A DNA stretch of 43,482 nucleotides from positions 1-43,482 of the forward strand of contig JARBUG010000034.1 in assembly GCA_029239785.1 (NCBI GenBank), written 5' to 3'. Shown one piece after another: positions 23,445 through 30,353 of this stretch. The DNA is from Symbiobacteriaceae bacterium (GTDB lineage: Bacteria > Bacillota > Sulfobacillia > Symbiobacteriales > Symbiobacteriaceae). The notes below the pieces were generated by a model, which was given only the letters and a program-made list of their open reading frames with translations, made no database searches and had not been told where the DNA came from. Each line of letters opens with the position of its first letter. The stretch's first letter is position 1. The translations under genes were made by a program, and so were the position numbers.

Positions 23445-24338
23445 CTAGATGAGCCCCATGTCCGTCAGGACTTGCTTGAGCTTGGCCCGGTTCTCATCAA
23501 GCATGGGGAGAACGGGATGAACGGGCTCGCCGGCATCGATGCCGATCAGGGTCAGGGCTTCCTTGACGACGACGGGGAAGGTGCCCAGTTCGAAGGCGAG
23601 GCGGAGCGGGGCGAGCTTGTACTGAGCGGCCAGCGACCGGGCGTGGTCGCCCGCCTGGTAGGCTTCGTAGATTTCGACCATGAGGGCCGGCGCCACGTTG
23701 GCGCAGGAAGCGATGGAGCCGGTGGCGCCATGGCAGAGGCTGGCGTAGATGATCGTGTCACGGCCGGAGAGCACGTGGAAGTCCATGCCCCGGGTCGCCC
23801 GGATGTAGTCGCCGGTGAGTGAGAGGTCGCCGGTGGAGTCCTTGACGCCGACGATGTTGTCGACCTTGGCCAGGTCGACGACGGTTTCGACGTTCAGGCC
23901 GACCTTGGCCCGGGCGGGGTTGGCGTAGAGCAGCACCGGGATGTTCGGCACAGCCTTGGCGGTTTCAGTAAAGTATGCTTTCAATTCACGCTGGCTCAGG
24001 TTGGTGAAGTAAGGCGTGAGAATCGAGACGGCGCTGGCGCCGATCTCATGTGCCATTTTGGTCAGTTCGATGGTTTCACGGGTGGTGAGTGCGGCGGTGC
24101 CGGCGTAGACCGGGACCCGGCCGTTTGTCTCTTCGACGACGACTTCGAGGACCCGCTTCTTCGCTTCGGTGGTCAGCGCAAAGAACTCGCCCTGGCTGCC
24201 GAGCGGGAATAGGCCGTGAACGCCACCGGCGATCAGGTGGTTGACGAGCTTGCGGAGGGCCGATTCATTTACGTTGCCCCAACGATCGCAAGGGGTCGCC
24301 ATCGCGGGGATGATGCCCTTCGGCATAAATCTGGCCAA
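23445..24338 (-). CDS. DapA/N-acetylneuraminate lyase-family aldolase or dehydratase acting on 5-keto-4-deoxyglucarate
   Basis: 297-residue class I aldolase-fold enzyme. Visible motifs are FPLGSQGEFFALT (residues 44-56, the GSxGE carboxylate-binding loop), LLYANP with the catalytic Tyr138, and IVGVKDSTGD with the Schiff-base Lys166. Two reactions are known for DapA-like enzymes on this substrate class: decarboxylating dehydration to 2,5-dioxovalerate, or retro-aldol cleavage. Because the operon has garR and garK but no dioxovalerate dehydrogenase, cleavage to pyruvate and tartronate semialdehyde is more likely. The start is TTG at 24338, nine bases after GGGAGG, giving ARFMPKGIIPAM at the N-terminus; the ATG four codons later is too far from the site. 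First gene of the operon. Confidence 0.85.
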   Translation of the reverse strand: MARFMPKGIIPAMATPCDRWGNVNESALRKLVNHLIAGGVHGLFPLGSQGEFFALTTEAKKRVLEVVVEETNGRVPVYAGTAALTTRETIELTKMAHEIGASAVSILTPYFTNLSQRELKAYFTETAKAVPNIPVLLYANPARAKVGLNVETVVDLAKVDNIVGVKDSTGDLSLTGDYIRATRGMDFHVLSGRDTIIYASLCHGATGSIASCANVAPALMVEIYEAYQAGDHARSLAAQYKLAPLRLAFELGTFPVVVKEALTLIGIDAGEPVHPVLPMLDENRAKLKQVLTDMGLI

Positions 24339-24433
24339 GAGAAGATGCCTCCCTACGTGCACAATTTCACATATCATTCCCGGGGAAGTCCCGGCAGATG
24401 AGCCGCCAGGAAGGCTGTCAGGGGATCCCCGTG

Positions 24434-24447
24434 GTAAACTGGTTTAC
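24434..24447. promoter_or_regulatory. Second palindrome upstream of the aldarate operon
   Basis: GTAAAC and GTTTAC form a perfect 6-bp inverted repeat around a 2-bp centre, 14 bp nearer the operon than the TGGT-N3-ACCA site. The shared GGTAAA half-site suggests a second, weaker binding place of the same regulator. No independent support. Confidence 0.4.
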
Positions 24448-24460
24448 TGGGATACTGGTA

Positions 24461-24477
24461 AAGTGGTATTACCACTT
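24461..24477. promoter_or_regulatory. Probable GntR/FadR-type operator of the aldarate operon
   Basis: AAGTGGT-ATT-ACCACTT is a perfect palindrome with 7-bp arms and contains TGGT-N3-ACCA, the core recognised by many FadR-subfamily GntR regulators. It lies 123 bp upstream of the first operon gene. On the minus strand it falls between a TTGGCG (-35-like) and a TACCAG (-10-like) 17 bp apart, so binding would block the promoter. The promoter hexamers are weak; the palindrome is clear. Confidence 0.6.
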
Positions 24478-24683
24478 CGCCAATTTGTATTCGTGCGGGA
24501 GGGCAACTCTCCTTCAGAAGTCGGAGGACCATATCCAACTTTAGACCCAATGTGTCATCGCGCTCGATTCCAATGGGAGAGACGTCGGTCGGCTAACCGA
24601 TGTGCCGGGTGCCCGGCGGATTCAGATGGGGCCTGCGTATTCACCGGCCGGCCTGCAGTATCAGCGACGGAGGCCGCGAGGCT

Positions 24684-24893
24684 GGAAGCACCACGCAAGC
24701 AGCAGGTAAGCACTAGGTAAGCACCGCATGAGCACCACGTAAGCACCGCGTGAGCACCCCTCCTGCACCCAGTCTGCAGCACAAAAAGGGCCCCGCGAGC
24801 GTTTGGCGTTCGCGAGGCCCTTGGCAGGGTGCAGACTGGGTGCTCGGGCGGTGCTGGTGAGGTGCTTGGGGCGTGCTTGCGGGATGCTTACGG
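24684..24893. repeat. Inverted arrays of 11-bp tandem repeats flanking a terminator
   Basis: The left arm has seven 11-bp units from 24684 to 24760 (best GTAAGCACCGC, twice; GTAAGCACTAG, ATGAGCACCAC, GTGAGCACCCC). Then TGCACCCAGTCTGCA (24764-24778), the terminator hairpin, and TGCAGACTGGGTGC (24830-24843), its inverted partner. The right arm has five 11-bp units in reverse orientation from 24839 to 24893 (GGTGCTCGGGC, GGTGCTGGTGA, GGTGCTTGGGG, CGTGCTTGCGG, GATGCTTACGG). The transcript could fold into one stem about 90 bp long. Frames through it are repeats without initiation signals and are not taken as genes. Confidence 0.85.
24783..24822 (-). terminator. Intrinsic terminator of the second OPP-type transporter operon
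   Basis: AAGGGCC (24786-24792) pairs with GGCCCTT (24816-24822) and CGCGAGCG with CGTTCGCG inside, around a 5-base loop; on the minus strand five T residues follow (24783-24787 overlapping the stem foot). It lies 107 bp past the stop of the permease gene at 24929 and at the centre of the 11-bp repeat structure. Confidence 0.85.
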
Positions 24894-24928
24894 ACTCGCG
24901 CCCGGCCTGAATCCGGGCGACCCACCTC

Positions 24929-25759
24929 TCAGTCGTTCCGGGACCGGGGGTCCAGGAAGTCACGCAGCCCATCACCCAGGAGGTTGACCGAGAGCACGGC
25001 CAGCATGACGAAGAGCCCCGGGAAGACCGCCAGCCACCACGCATCCGGCAAGTACTGCCGGCCCGAGGCCAGCATTTCGCCCCAGTCCGACGTGGGCGGC
25101 TGTGTGCCCAGGCCCAGGAAGCTGAGGCTCGCCGTGGTCAGAATCGAGAAGCCCACGCTCAGCGTCGCCTGGACCAGCAGCGGGCTCAGGATGTTACGCA
25201 GCAAGTGCCGGAAGATGACCCGGGCATGCCCGGCGCCCGCGGCCACCGCTGCCGTGATGTAGTCCCGCTCCCTGAGCGTCAGCACCTGGCCCCGCACGAC
25301 CCGGGCGTACCCGGGAATCGAGACCACCGCCACGGCCAGCATGGCGTTGAAGAGCCCCGGACCCAGGGTGCCGACAATCGCCAGCGCCAGGAAGATCGAC
25401 GGCAGGGCGAGCAGCACATCCAGGAAGCGCATCATCAGCTGATCCCAGCGGCCGCCCAGGTAGCCGGCGGTCAGGCCCATCAGCGTGCCCAGCGTCGCCC
25501 CGATGATCACCGGCACCACGCCGGCCACCAGGCTGATCTGGCCGCCGAACAGCGTACGCGAGAGCATATCCCGCCCGAACTCATCCGTTCCGAAAAGATG
25601 GGCCGCCGATGGGCCCTGGAGCCGGGCCCGCCAGTCCTGCTTATCCGGGTCAAACGGCGCCAGCTGGGGCGCAAAGACCGCCGTCAGAATCAGCAGGATG
25701 AAGACGATCAGACCGATTACCGCCATGCGGTTGCGCATGAAGCGCTTCCACTCACTCAT
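24929..25759 (-). CDS. OppC/DppC-type ABC transporter permease (second system)
   Basis: 276 residues, six or so membrane segments. It begins MSEWKRFMRNRMAVIGLIVF (OppC_N), has GTDEFGRDMLSRTLFGGQIS and the EAA-type loop AVAAGAGHARVIFRHLLRN, and ends GDGLRDFLDPRSRND, usual for DppC. An open frame extends 13 codons upstream, but the ATG at 25759 overlaps the upstream permease stop by 8 bp (ATGAGTGA) and gives the family N-terminus. Last gene of a three-gene dppA-B-C set without dppD/dppF; the ATPases must be encoded elsewhere or shared. Confidence 0.93.
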   Translation of the reverse strand: MSEWKRFMRNRMAVIGLIVFILLILTAVFAPQLAPFDPDKQDWRARLQGPSAAHLFGTDEFGRDMLSRTLFGGQISLVAGVVPVIIGATLGTLMGLTAGYLGGRWDQLMMRFLDVLLALPSIFLALAIVGTLGPGLFNAMLAVAVVSIPGYARVVRGQVLTLRERDYITAAVAAGAGHARVIFRHLLRNILSPLLVQATLSVGFSILTTASLSFLGLGTQPPTSDWGEMLASGRQYLPDAWWLAVFPGLFVMLAVLSVNLLGDGLRDFLDPRSRND

Positions 25760-26681
25760 AGCGGATGCGCGGGTCGAGGGCCGCGTACCCCAGGTCAACC
25801 GCCAGGTTGACCAGACTGAAGACCAGCGCCACCCAGAGCACCGAGCCCTGAATCGACGGCAGGTCCCGCCCCTTGATCGCCTCCACCGCCAGGCGCCCCA
25901 GGCCCGGCAGGCTGAAAATCGACTCGGTCACCACGGAGCCTCCCAGCAGGTTGCCGAACTGGAGCCCAAGCGTCGTGAGCACGGGAATGAAGGCGTTCTT
26001 CAGGGCATGCCGGAAGACGACCGCCCGCTCCCGAAGCCCCTTGGACCGGGCTGTGCGCACGTAGTCTTCCCGCAGCTGATCGAGCAAGGTCGACCGGGTC
26101 ATCCGGGCGATGAAGGCCACGCTCGATAGCGCCACGGTGACGGCCGGCAGAATCATGTGCTGCCAGGTGCCGGTACCCGAAGGCGGCAGCACCTTGAACT
26201 TCAGGGCGAACATCTGCATCAGCATGATGCCGAACCAGAAGGAGGGCAGCGAGACGCCCAGGAGCGCCACCACCATGACGAGGTGGTCGACCCAGGTGTG
26301 CCGCTTGACCGCTGCGATAATCCCCAGGGGGATGCCGGTCAGGGCGGCCAGCCCCAGCGCCGAGAGGGTCAGCTGGAGCGTGACCGGGAACCGGGCCAGC
26401 AGTTCGGGCAGGACCGGGCGGTCGCCACGGAAGGACCGCCCGAAGTCGCCCTGGATCGCTTTGAGCAGAAAGTCGCCGTACTGCACGTACCAGGGACGGT
26501 CGAGTCCCAGTTGGTGCCGCAGGGCCTCGATCGCCTCGGGGGTGGCGCCCTGGCCCATCTCCCCGAGCAGCACCCGGGCCGGATCGCCCGGCGTCAGGTG
26601 GAAGATGAGGAAGACCAGCAGCGTTACCCCAAGCAGCACCGGCACCATCAGCACCAGCCGCTTGATGATATAACGCGTCAT
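25752..26681 (-). CDS. OppB/DppB-type ABC transporter permease (second system)
   Basis: 309 residues. It starts MTRYIIKRLVLMVPVLLGVTLLVFLIFHLTPGDPARVLLG, a textbook DppB N-terminus with the PGDPA motif. The mid-section LGIIAAVKRHTWVDH, the EAA-type loop QLREDYVRTARSKGLRERAVVFRHALKNAFIPV, and the end YAALDPRIRYE follow the family. ATG start with AGGAG six bases upstream; 9 bp after the binding-protein gene. The conserved SKGL in the loop is the usual ATPase contact. Confidence 0.95.
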   Translation of the reverse strand: MTRYIIKRLVLMVPVLLGVTLLVFLIFHLTPGDPARVLLGEMGQGATPEAIEALRHQLGLDRPWYVQYGDFLLKAIQGDFGRSFRGDRPVLPELLARFPVTLQLTLSALGLAALTGIPLGIIAAVKRHTWVDHLVMVVALLGVSLPSFWFGIMLMQMFALKFKVLPPSGTGTWQHMILPAVTVALSSVAFIARMTRSTLLDQLREDYVRTARSKGLRERAVVFRHALKNAFIPVLTTLGLQFGNLLGGSVVTESIFSLPGLGRLAVEAIKGRDLPSIQGSVLWVALVFSLVNLAVDLGYAALDPRIRYE

Positions 26682-26690
26682 GAATATCTC

Positions 26691-28247
26691 CTACTTGATT
26701 TCAGCCTTACGCAGATCGAGGTTGATCATGGCGAAGGGATAGACCTCGCCGACCAGCCGGTCGTTCTTGGCGTAGTTGGAGAGCCCGAAGTAGAGCGGCA
26801 GGTAGGGCAGGTCGTTCTGGACGATCTCCTGGATCTTCTGGTAGGCGGCCAGGCGGGCCTTTTCGTCGGCGGTGCCGCGGGCGTCGGCCAGCAACTTGTC
26901 GACCTCGGGGTTGGCGTAGAAGGCCTTGTTATCGGCCTGATGCTGGCCGGACTGGTACCAGGCCCAGAAGGCGTAGTCGGCGTCCATGGTGACGGTGCCC
27001 CAGCTGCTGAGCAGCAGGCCGTGGTCGGCCTTGAGGGAGTCCTTGGTGAAGGCGGCGCTGTCGGTGACGGCGATTTCGAGGTCGATGCCGATCTCCTTGA
27101 GCTGCGCCTGGATGGCGCCGGCGATCTGCTTGGTTTCGGCGTTTTCGTAGGTCTGGAGCTTCAGCTTGAGCGGGGTGGTGACACCGGCCTGCTTCAGCAG
27201 CGCCTTGGCGGCGTTGACGTCGTAGGCGATCGGGGTGAGGCTGGCGGAAGCGCCGAAGACGGTCTTGGGCACCGGGGCGTTGGCCAGTTCGGCCATGCCG
27301 GCCCGGAGGATGTCAACCATGCCCTTGCGGTCGAGCGCCATGGCGATCGCCTTGCGGACGGCGGGGTTGGCGGTGGGGCCTTCCTTGGTGTTGTAGGTCA
27401 GGTAGAAGCTGCCCCAGCCCAGGAACTTGGTGGCGCTGAGCTGCGGGTCCTTCTCGATCTCGTCGAACTTCTCAGGCTGCACGCCGCTGAAGAGGTCGAT
27501 GGTGCCGGCCTTCAGCTCGACCAGCTGGGTGCCGGCCTCGGGAATCACCCGCAGGACGACGGTCTCCAGCTTGGGCTTGCCGCCCCAGTAGTCGGGGTTG
27601 GCAACCAGGGTGACGGACTCGCCGGCCTTCCAGTTGCTGAGCTTGAAGGGGCCGGTGCCGATGGGGTTCTTGCCCAAGTCGCCCTTGGCGCCCTCGGGGC
27701 TGACCATGGCGGCCACGGGGTGAGCCAGGTGGGCGGGCAAGGGCGCAAAGGGCTTGTCAGTGATCATCTGGACGGTGTTGGCATCAACGACCTTGACTTC
27801 CTTGATCATGGTGACGATGTAGGCGCCCGGGCCCTTGGTGTCAGGGTTCTTCAGCCGCTCGACGGAGAACTTGACGGCCTCGGCGTTAAACGGGGTGCCG
27901 TCCTGGAACTTGACGCCCTGGCGGAGCTTGAACTCCCAGGTGGTCTCGTTGACGGCCTTCCACTCGGTGGCGAGGCGGGGCTGAAGCGACCCGTCGGTGC
28001 CGCGGGCGAGCAGGCTTTCGTAAATCTGGTTGGTAACGACGAAGGAGTTGCCGCTGAAGGTCTTGTGGGGGTCGAGGGTCTGGGCTTCGCCGCCGACGGC
28101 GATAACGGCCTTCTGTTCCTTGGGAGCGGCGGTGGCCGGCGTCCCGGTGGTGGTGCCGGGGGTGGTGGTCTGCGTGCTGCTGCCGCTGCCACAGGCGGTG
28201 AGCACCAGCATCGAGATTGCGAGCAGCGGGGCAAGGAGCTTACGCAT
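26691..28247 (-). CDS. Extracellular solute-binding protein family 5 lipoprotein (second system)
   Basis: 518-residue DppA/OppA-like lipoprotein receptor. The signal peptide MRKLLAPLLAISMLVLTACG gives a lipobox with Cys19, followed by a G/S/T-rich linker. SBP_bac_5 stretches are AQTLDPHKTFSGNSFVVTNQIYESLL, TWEFKLRQGVKFQDGTPFNAEAVKFSVERL and NPAVRKAIAMALDRKGMV. The frame is open 24 codons upstream, but 28247 has AGAGGTG eight bases before it and yields the signal peptide. The ligand is probably a peptide or other small oligomer; nothing nearby points to one. Confidence 0.92.
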   Translation of the reverse strand: MRKLLAPLLAISMLVLTACGSGSSTQTTTPGTTTGTPATAAPKEQKAVIAVGGEAQTLDPHKTFSGNSFVVTNQIYESLLARGTDGSLQPRLATEWKAVNETTWEFKLRQGVKFQDGTPFNAEAVKFSVERLKNPDTKGPGAYIVTMIKEVKVVDANTVQMITDKPFAPLPAHLAHPVAAMVSPEGAKGDLGKNPIGTGPFKLSNWKAGESVTLVANPDYWGGKPKLETVVLRVIPEAGTQLVELKAGTIDLFSGVQPEKFDEIEKDPQLSATKFLGWGSFYLTYNTKEGPTANPAVRKAIAMALDRKGMVDILRAGMAELANAPVPKTVFGASASLTPIAYDVNAAKALLKQAGVTTPLKLKLQTYENAETKQIAGAIQAQLKEIGIDLEIAVTDSAAFTKDSLKADHGLLLSSWGTVTMDADYAFWAWYQSGQHQADNKAFYANPEVDKLLADARGTADEKARLAAYQKIQEIVQNDLPYLPLYFGLSNYAKNDRLVGEVYPFAMINLDLRKAEIK

Positions 28248-28464
28248 TCGAAAACACCTCTTTGTATCAGTTTCATATCCGACTAATCCGATCAGAAATG
28301 TAAACATCTCAACTTCCATGAGTATAGATGTGGCAGCCTGATTCGGTCAAGCGGGTGGCATGGTTTGGGACAAAGTCCATCAATTCGGTGAGATGTCGTA
28401 CTGAAACGGAATCGAAGGGCGGTCCGTCTGTTCTGATGCAACGCCCCCCAAGGAGGTACCCACC

Positions 28465-29346
28465 ATGCATGTGAGCATTAAGCGGACGGCCCTTTCCCTG
28501 TGCCTCGTGACAGCCCTCGCCACCCCGGCCTGGGCCAGTGATAGCGCCCCTGTTACCGACATCCGGCCGATCAACGCTGTGCCGATCAGCGCCCCGATCA
28601 TCGCCGTGCCCATCAGTGCGCCGATCAACGTTGTGCCGATCAGCGCACCCATCGACCTGGCGTGGCTGACCAACCTGCCCATGGGTCTGACCGTAAACGG
28701 GCAGGCCGTCACCTTTGACCAGGCGCCGGTCATGAACGATGAGGTTCTTTACATCCCGGTGCGGTTCATCGCCGAGGCTGCGGGCGCCGAAGTGACCTGG
28801 GACGAAGGGATGCAGTTGGTCCATATCAAGATGCCGGACCGGACCATCATCCTCCGCATCGGCAAGGGCGACGCCGAGATGCACCTGGACGGCGTCCAGT
28901 ACGTGCAGCGGAACCTCGTTCAAATGGCGAAGGCCCCCCTCCTCCTGGGCGGGCGGACGCTCGTTTCGGCCGATGCCCTGACCGCTGTTTTTGGGTTCGA
29001 AGTGCAGTTGGGCGCCGGCGGGGCGCTGACGCTGACGGCGCCCGCCAAGGGCTCGAAGGCGGATGTCTGGGCGGTCGAACCGGGCACCATCAAAGAGGTG
29101 CAGACGGGCGAGCGGAACCGGATTCTGATTGCGGGCAAGCCCATGTCGAACGGCGAGGGTTCGCTCAACTGGGCCACCATCAAGGACGAGACGGTGGTCA
29201 CGGTGAAGGAAGGCGAGGCGACCCGTGCCGGCACCTTCGCTGACCTGGCGGTGGGCGCCGAAATCGAGGTGAGTTGGACGGGGCCGATGCTCAGGTCCTA
29301 CCCGGGCCAGGGCACCGCAGCCGAGGTCGTCGTGTTCGTGAAGTAA
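28465..29346 (+). CDS. Secreted stalk-domain protein (copper amine oxidase N-like) with DUF3221-like C-terminus
   Basis: 293 residues, AAGGAGG upstream of the ATG. The signal peptide (SIKRTALSLCLVTALATPAWAS) is followed by three 9-residue repeats (PINAVPISA, PIIAVPISA, PINVVPISA). Residues about 75-175 match the Cu_amine_oxidN1 stalk domain of Gram-positive surface proteins: LTVNGQAVTFDQAPVMNDEV, YIPVRFIAEAAGAEVTWDE and RTLVSADALTAVFGFEV. Residues about 190-293 resemble DUF3221 (GTIKEVQTGERNRILIAG, IEVSWTGPMLRSYPGQGTA). The stalk domain is a structural repeat in surface proteins and does not imply amine oxidase activity. Single-gene transcript, closed by a terminator at 29351; cell-envelope role inferred. 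Confidence 0.85.
   Translation: MHVSIKRTALSLCLVTALATPAWASDSAPVTDIRPINAVPISAPIIAVPISAPINVVPISAPIDLAWLTNLPMGLTVNGQAVTFDQAPVMNDEVLYIPVRFIAEAAGAEVTWDEGMQLVHIKMPDRTIILRIGKGDAEMHLDGVQYVQRNLVQMAKAPLLLGGRTLVSADALTAVFGFEVQLGAGGALTLTAPAKGSKADVWAVEPGTIKEVQTGERNRILIAGKPMSNGEGSLNWATIKDETVVTVKEGEATRAGTFADLAVGAEIEVSWTGPMLRSYPGQGTAAEVVVFVK
28567..28647 (+). repeat. Three 27-bp in-frame repeats
   Basis: Three 27-bp units encode PINAVPISA, PIIAVPISA and PINVVPISA just after the signal peptide. The DNA units differ by a few bases and read through in frame, so they are coding repeats that can expand or contract without frame loss. Confidence 0.85.
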
Positions 29347-29350
29347 TACG

Positions 29351-29398
29351 GAGCCCAGCTGTGGCGGTGTGAGCGCCGGAGCTGGGCTCTGCTTTTGT
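29351..29398 (+). terminator. Intrinsic terminator of the stalk-domain gene
   Basis: GAGCCCAGCT (29351-29360) pairs perfectly with AGCTGGGCTC (29380-29389); TGCTTTTG follows. It lies 5 bp beyond the stop at 29346. Confidence 0.85.
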
Positions 29399-29467
29399 GC
29401 TGTCCCAGTACCTGACCATCAGATGGTGCTTTCGTGTCATAGCGATGATGTTTCACAAGCGCGACCA

Positions 29468-29488
29468 TATATGTGTAACTTACATATA
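29468..29488. promoter_or_regulatory. Palindrome upstream of the NifX-like/PadR pair, possible PadR operator
   Basis: TATATGT-N7-ACATATA is a perfect 7-bp inverted repeat, and its middle also reads TGTAA-C-TTACA. It ends 20 bp before the ATG of the first gene, overlapping the probable promoter. PadR-type regulators often bind palindromes of the ATGT-N-ACAT kind and autoregulate. AT-rich against a GC-rich background. Confidence 0.55.
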
Positions 29489-29508
29489 CCGCGAAGGAGG
29501 TTTCGTCC

Positions 29509-29895
29509 ATGCTGCGCTTCGGCATTCCCATGGAGAACGGCCGGCTCTCGCCACATTTCGGCCACGCCCCTCAGGTAGCTCTGGTCGATGCCGACCCGGA
29601 GACCCGGAACGTGCTCAAGACCGAACTATGGCAGGCGCCGCCCCACGCTCATGGTGTCCTGCCCCGGTTTATGAAGCACCATGGCGTCGAGGTCGTCATC
29701 GCCGGTGGCATTGGGGGCGGGGCGGCCACCTTGCTTGCGGAAGAAGGCATCGCGCTCATGGCTGGGGCGCCGGTTGACACGCCCGAAAACCTGGTCAAGG
29801 CCTACTTCGACGGCACGCTCGTGACCGGTGCCGCCTCCTGCGGCTGCGGCGGCCATGGGCATGCCGACGACCACGGCCACGGATGCCACCACTAG
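29509..29895 (+). CDS. NifX/NifB-fold (dinitrogenase Fe-Mo cofactor family) protein with Cys/His tail
   Basis: 128 residues. The fold family (PF02579-like) is shown by LRFGIPMENGRLSPHFGHAPQ at the start and VEVVIAGGIGGGAATLLAEEGI and PENLVKAYFDGTL towards the end. The last 22 residues are rich in Cys and His (SCGCGGHGHADDHGHGCHH), a likely metal site. Stand-alone members bind iron-sulphur or Fe-Mo precursors or act as small metal-related proteins; no nitrogenase gene is here. AAGGAGG eight bases before the ATG. The PadR gene follows after 12 bp, so the two form a small operon. Confidence 0.85.
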   Translation: MLRFGIPMENGRLSPHFGHAPQVALVDADPETRNVLKTELWQAPPHAHGVLPRFMKHHGVEVVIAGGIGGGAATLLAEEGIALMAGAPVDTPENLVKAYFDGTLVTGAASCGCGGHGHADDHGHGCHH

Positions 29896-29907
29896 GAGGA
29901 ACGCGCC

Positions 29908-30303
29908 ATGCCCCGCGGTTGCTGTCGCGGTCACGCTCCCGGGCAGGCCTGCACCTGTTCCCTGGGGAACCTGTATCGGTTCGTGGAGCCAGTCCTGCTC
30001 TATTTGCTCAAGTCCAAGGGGAGCGCTCACGGGTACGAGTTGATGACGGCGCTGGCTGCGCACAGCCTTACAGATGCCACCACCGACAGCGCCGTCACGT
30101 ATCGGACACTGCGGCAGCTTGAGCTGGCGGGCATGGTCGCATCCACCTGGGATCTCAGCGGGACTGGCCCCGCCCGGCGGCGCTACCAACTGACGGAGGC
30201 TGGGGAGGAGCGGCTCCGCCTGTGGGTCCAGATGCTGGAGCAGTTGTCCGGCTCCATGACCCGGTTTGTGGACCAGGTGCGCGCTGTTCACGCAGAGACA
30301 TAA
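29908..30303 (+). CDS. PadR-family transcriptional regulator with Cys-rich N-terminus
   Basis: 131 residues. The PadR winged helix is shown by VEPVLLYLLKSKGSAHGYELMTALA, DSAVTYRTLRQLELAGMVAS and ARRRYQLTEAGEERLRLWVQML. Before the fold the first 20 residues carry four cysteines and a histidine (CCRGHAPGQACTC), unusual for PadR and suggestive of a metal or Fe-S site. ATG start with AGGAGG ten bases before it. Co-transcribed with the NifX-like gene; the palindrome at 29468 is a candidate site for autoregulation. Metal sensing is inferred from the cysteines and the neighbour. Confidence 0.88.
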   Translation: MPRGCCRGHAPGQACTCSLGNLYRFVEPVLLYLLKSKGSAHGYELMTALAAHSLTDATTDSAVTYRTLRQLELAGMVASTWDLSGTGPARRRYQLTEAGEERLRLWVQMLEQLSGSMTRFVDQVRAVHAET

Positions 30304-30304
30304 G

Positions 30305-30342
30305 AAAGAGCCCGGCGTTCGCGCAAGAACGTCGGGCTCTTT
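30305..30342. terminator. Bidirectional intrinsic terminator
   Basis: AAAGAGCCCGGCGTTC (30305-30320) pairs with GAACGTCGGGCTCTTT (30327-30342), 16 pairs with one G-T, loop GCGCAA. Placed between the convergent PadR and DAHP synthase genes, with A and T runs at the stem foot on both sides, it can end both transcripts. Confidence 0.9.
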
Positions 30343-30353
30343 GTCGTGTAAAT

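Larger units (their letters stand above)
24339..24683. other. Gene-free 345 bp upstream of the aldarate operon
   Basis: It holds the operon's ribosome binding site, the two palindromes and a candidate promoter. From about 24480 to 24683 nothing further could be recognised: no gene with a ribosome binding site, no tRNA and no terminator. The frames that cross it lack initiation signals. Confidence 0.4.

Noticed and set aside
24684..24893. CRISPR array
   Set aside because: Unit length is 11 bp without spacers, orientation reverses at the centre, and there are no cas genes.
24555..25044. Minus-strand frames with RGAYVVLMRC-like repeats
   Set aside because: Translations of the 11-bp repeat arrays; the repeats continue through the terminator and have no start signals.
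26157..28286. A 709-codon plus-strand open frame
   Set aside because: Shadow of the second binding-protein and permease genes; composition is low in complexity and no domain is visible.
29509..29895. Nitrogenase cofactor gene implying nitrogen fixation
   Set aside because: No nif genes nearby; stand-alone NifX-fold proteins are common in non-fixing bacteria.
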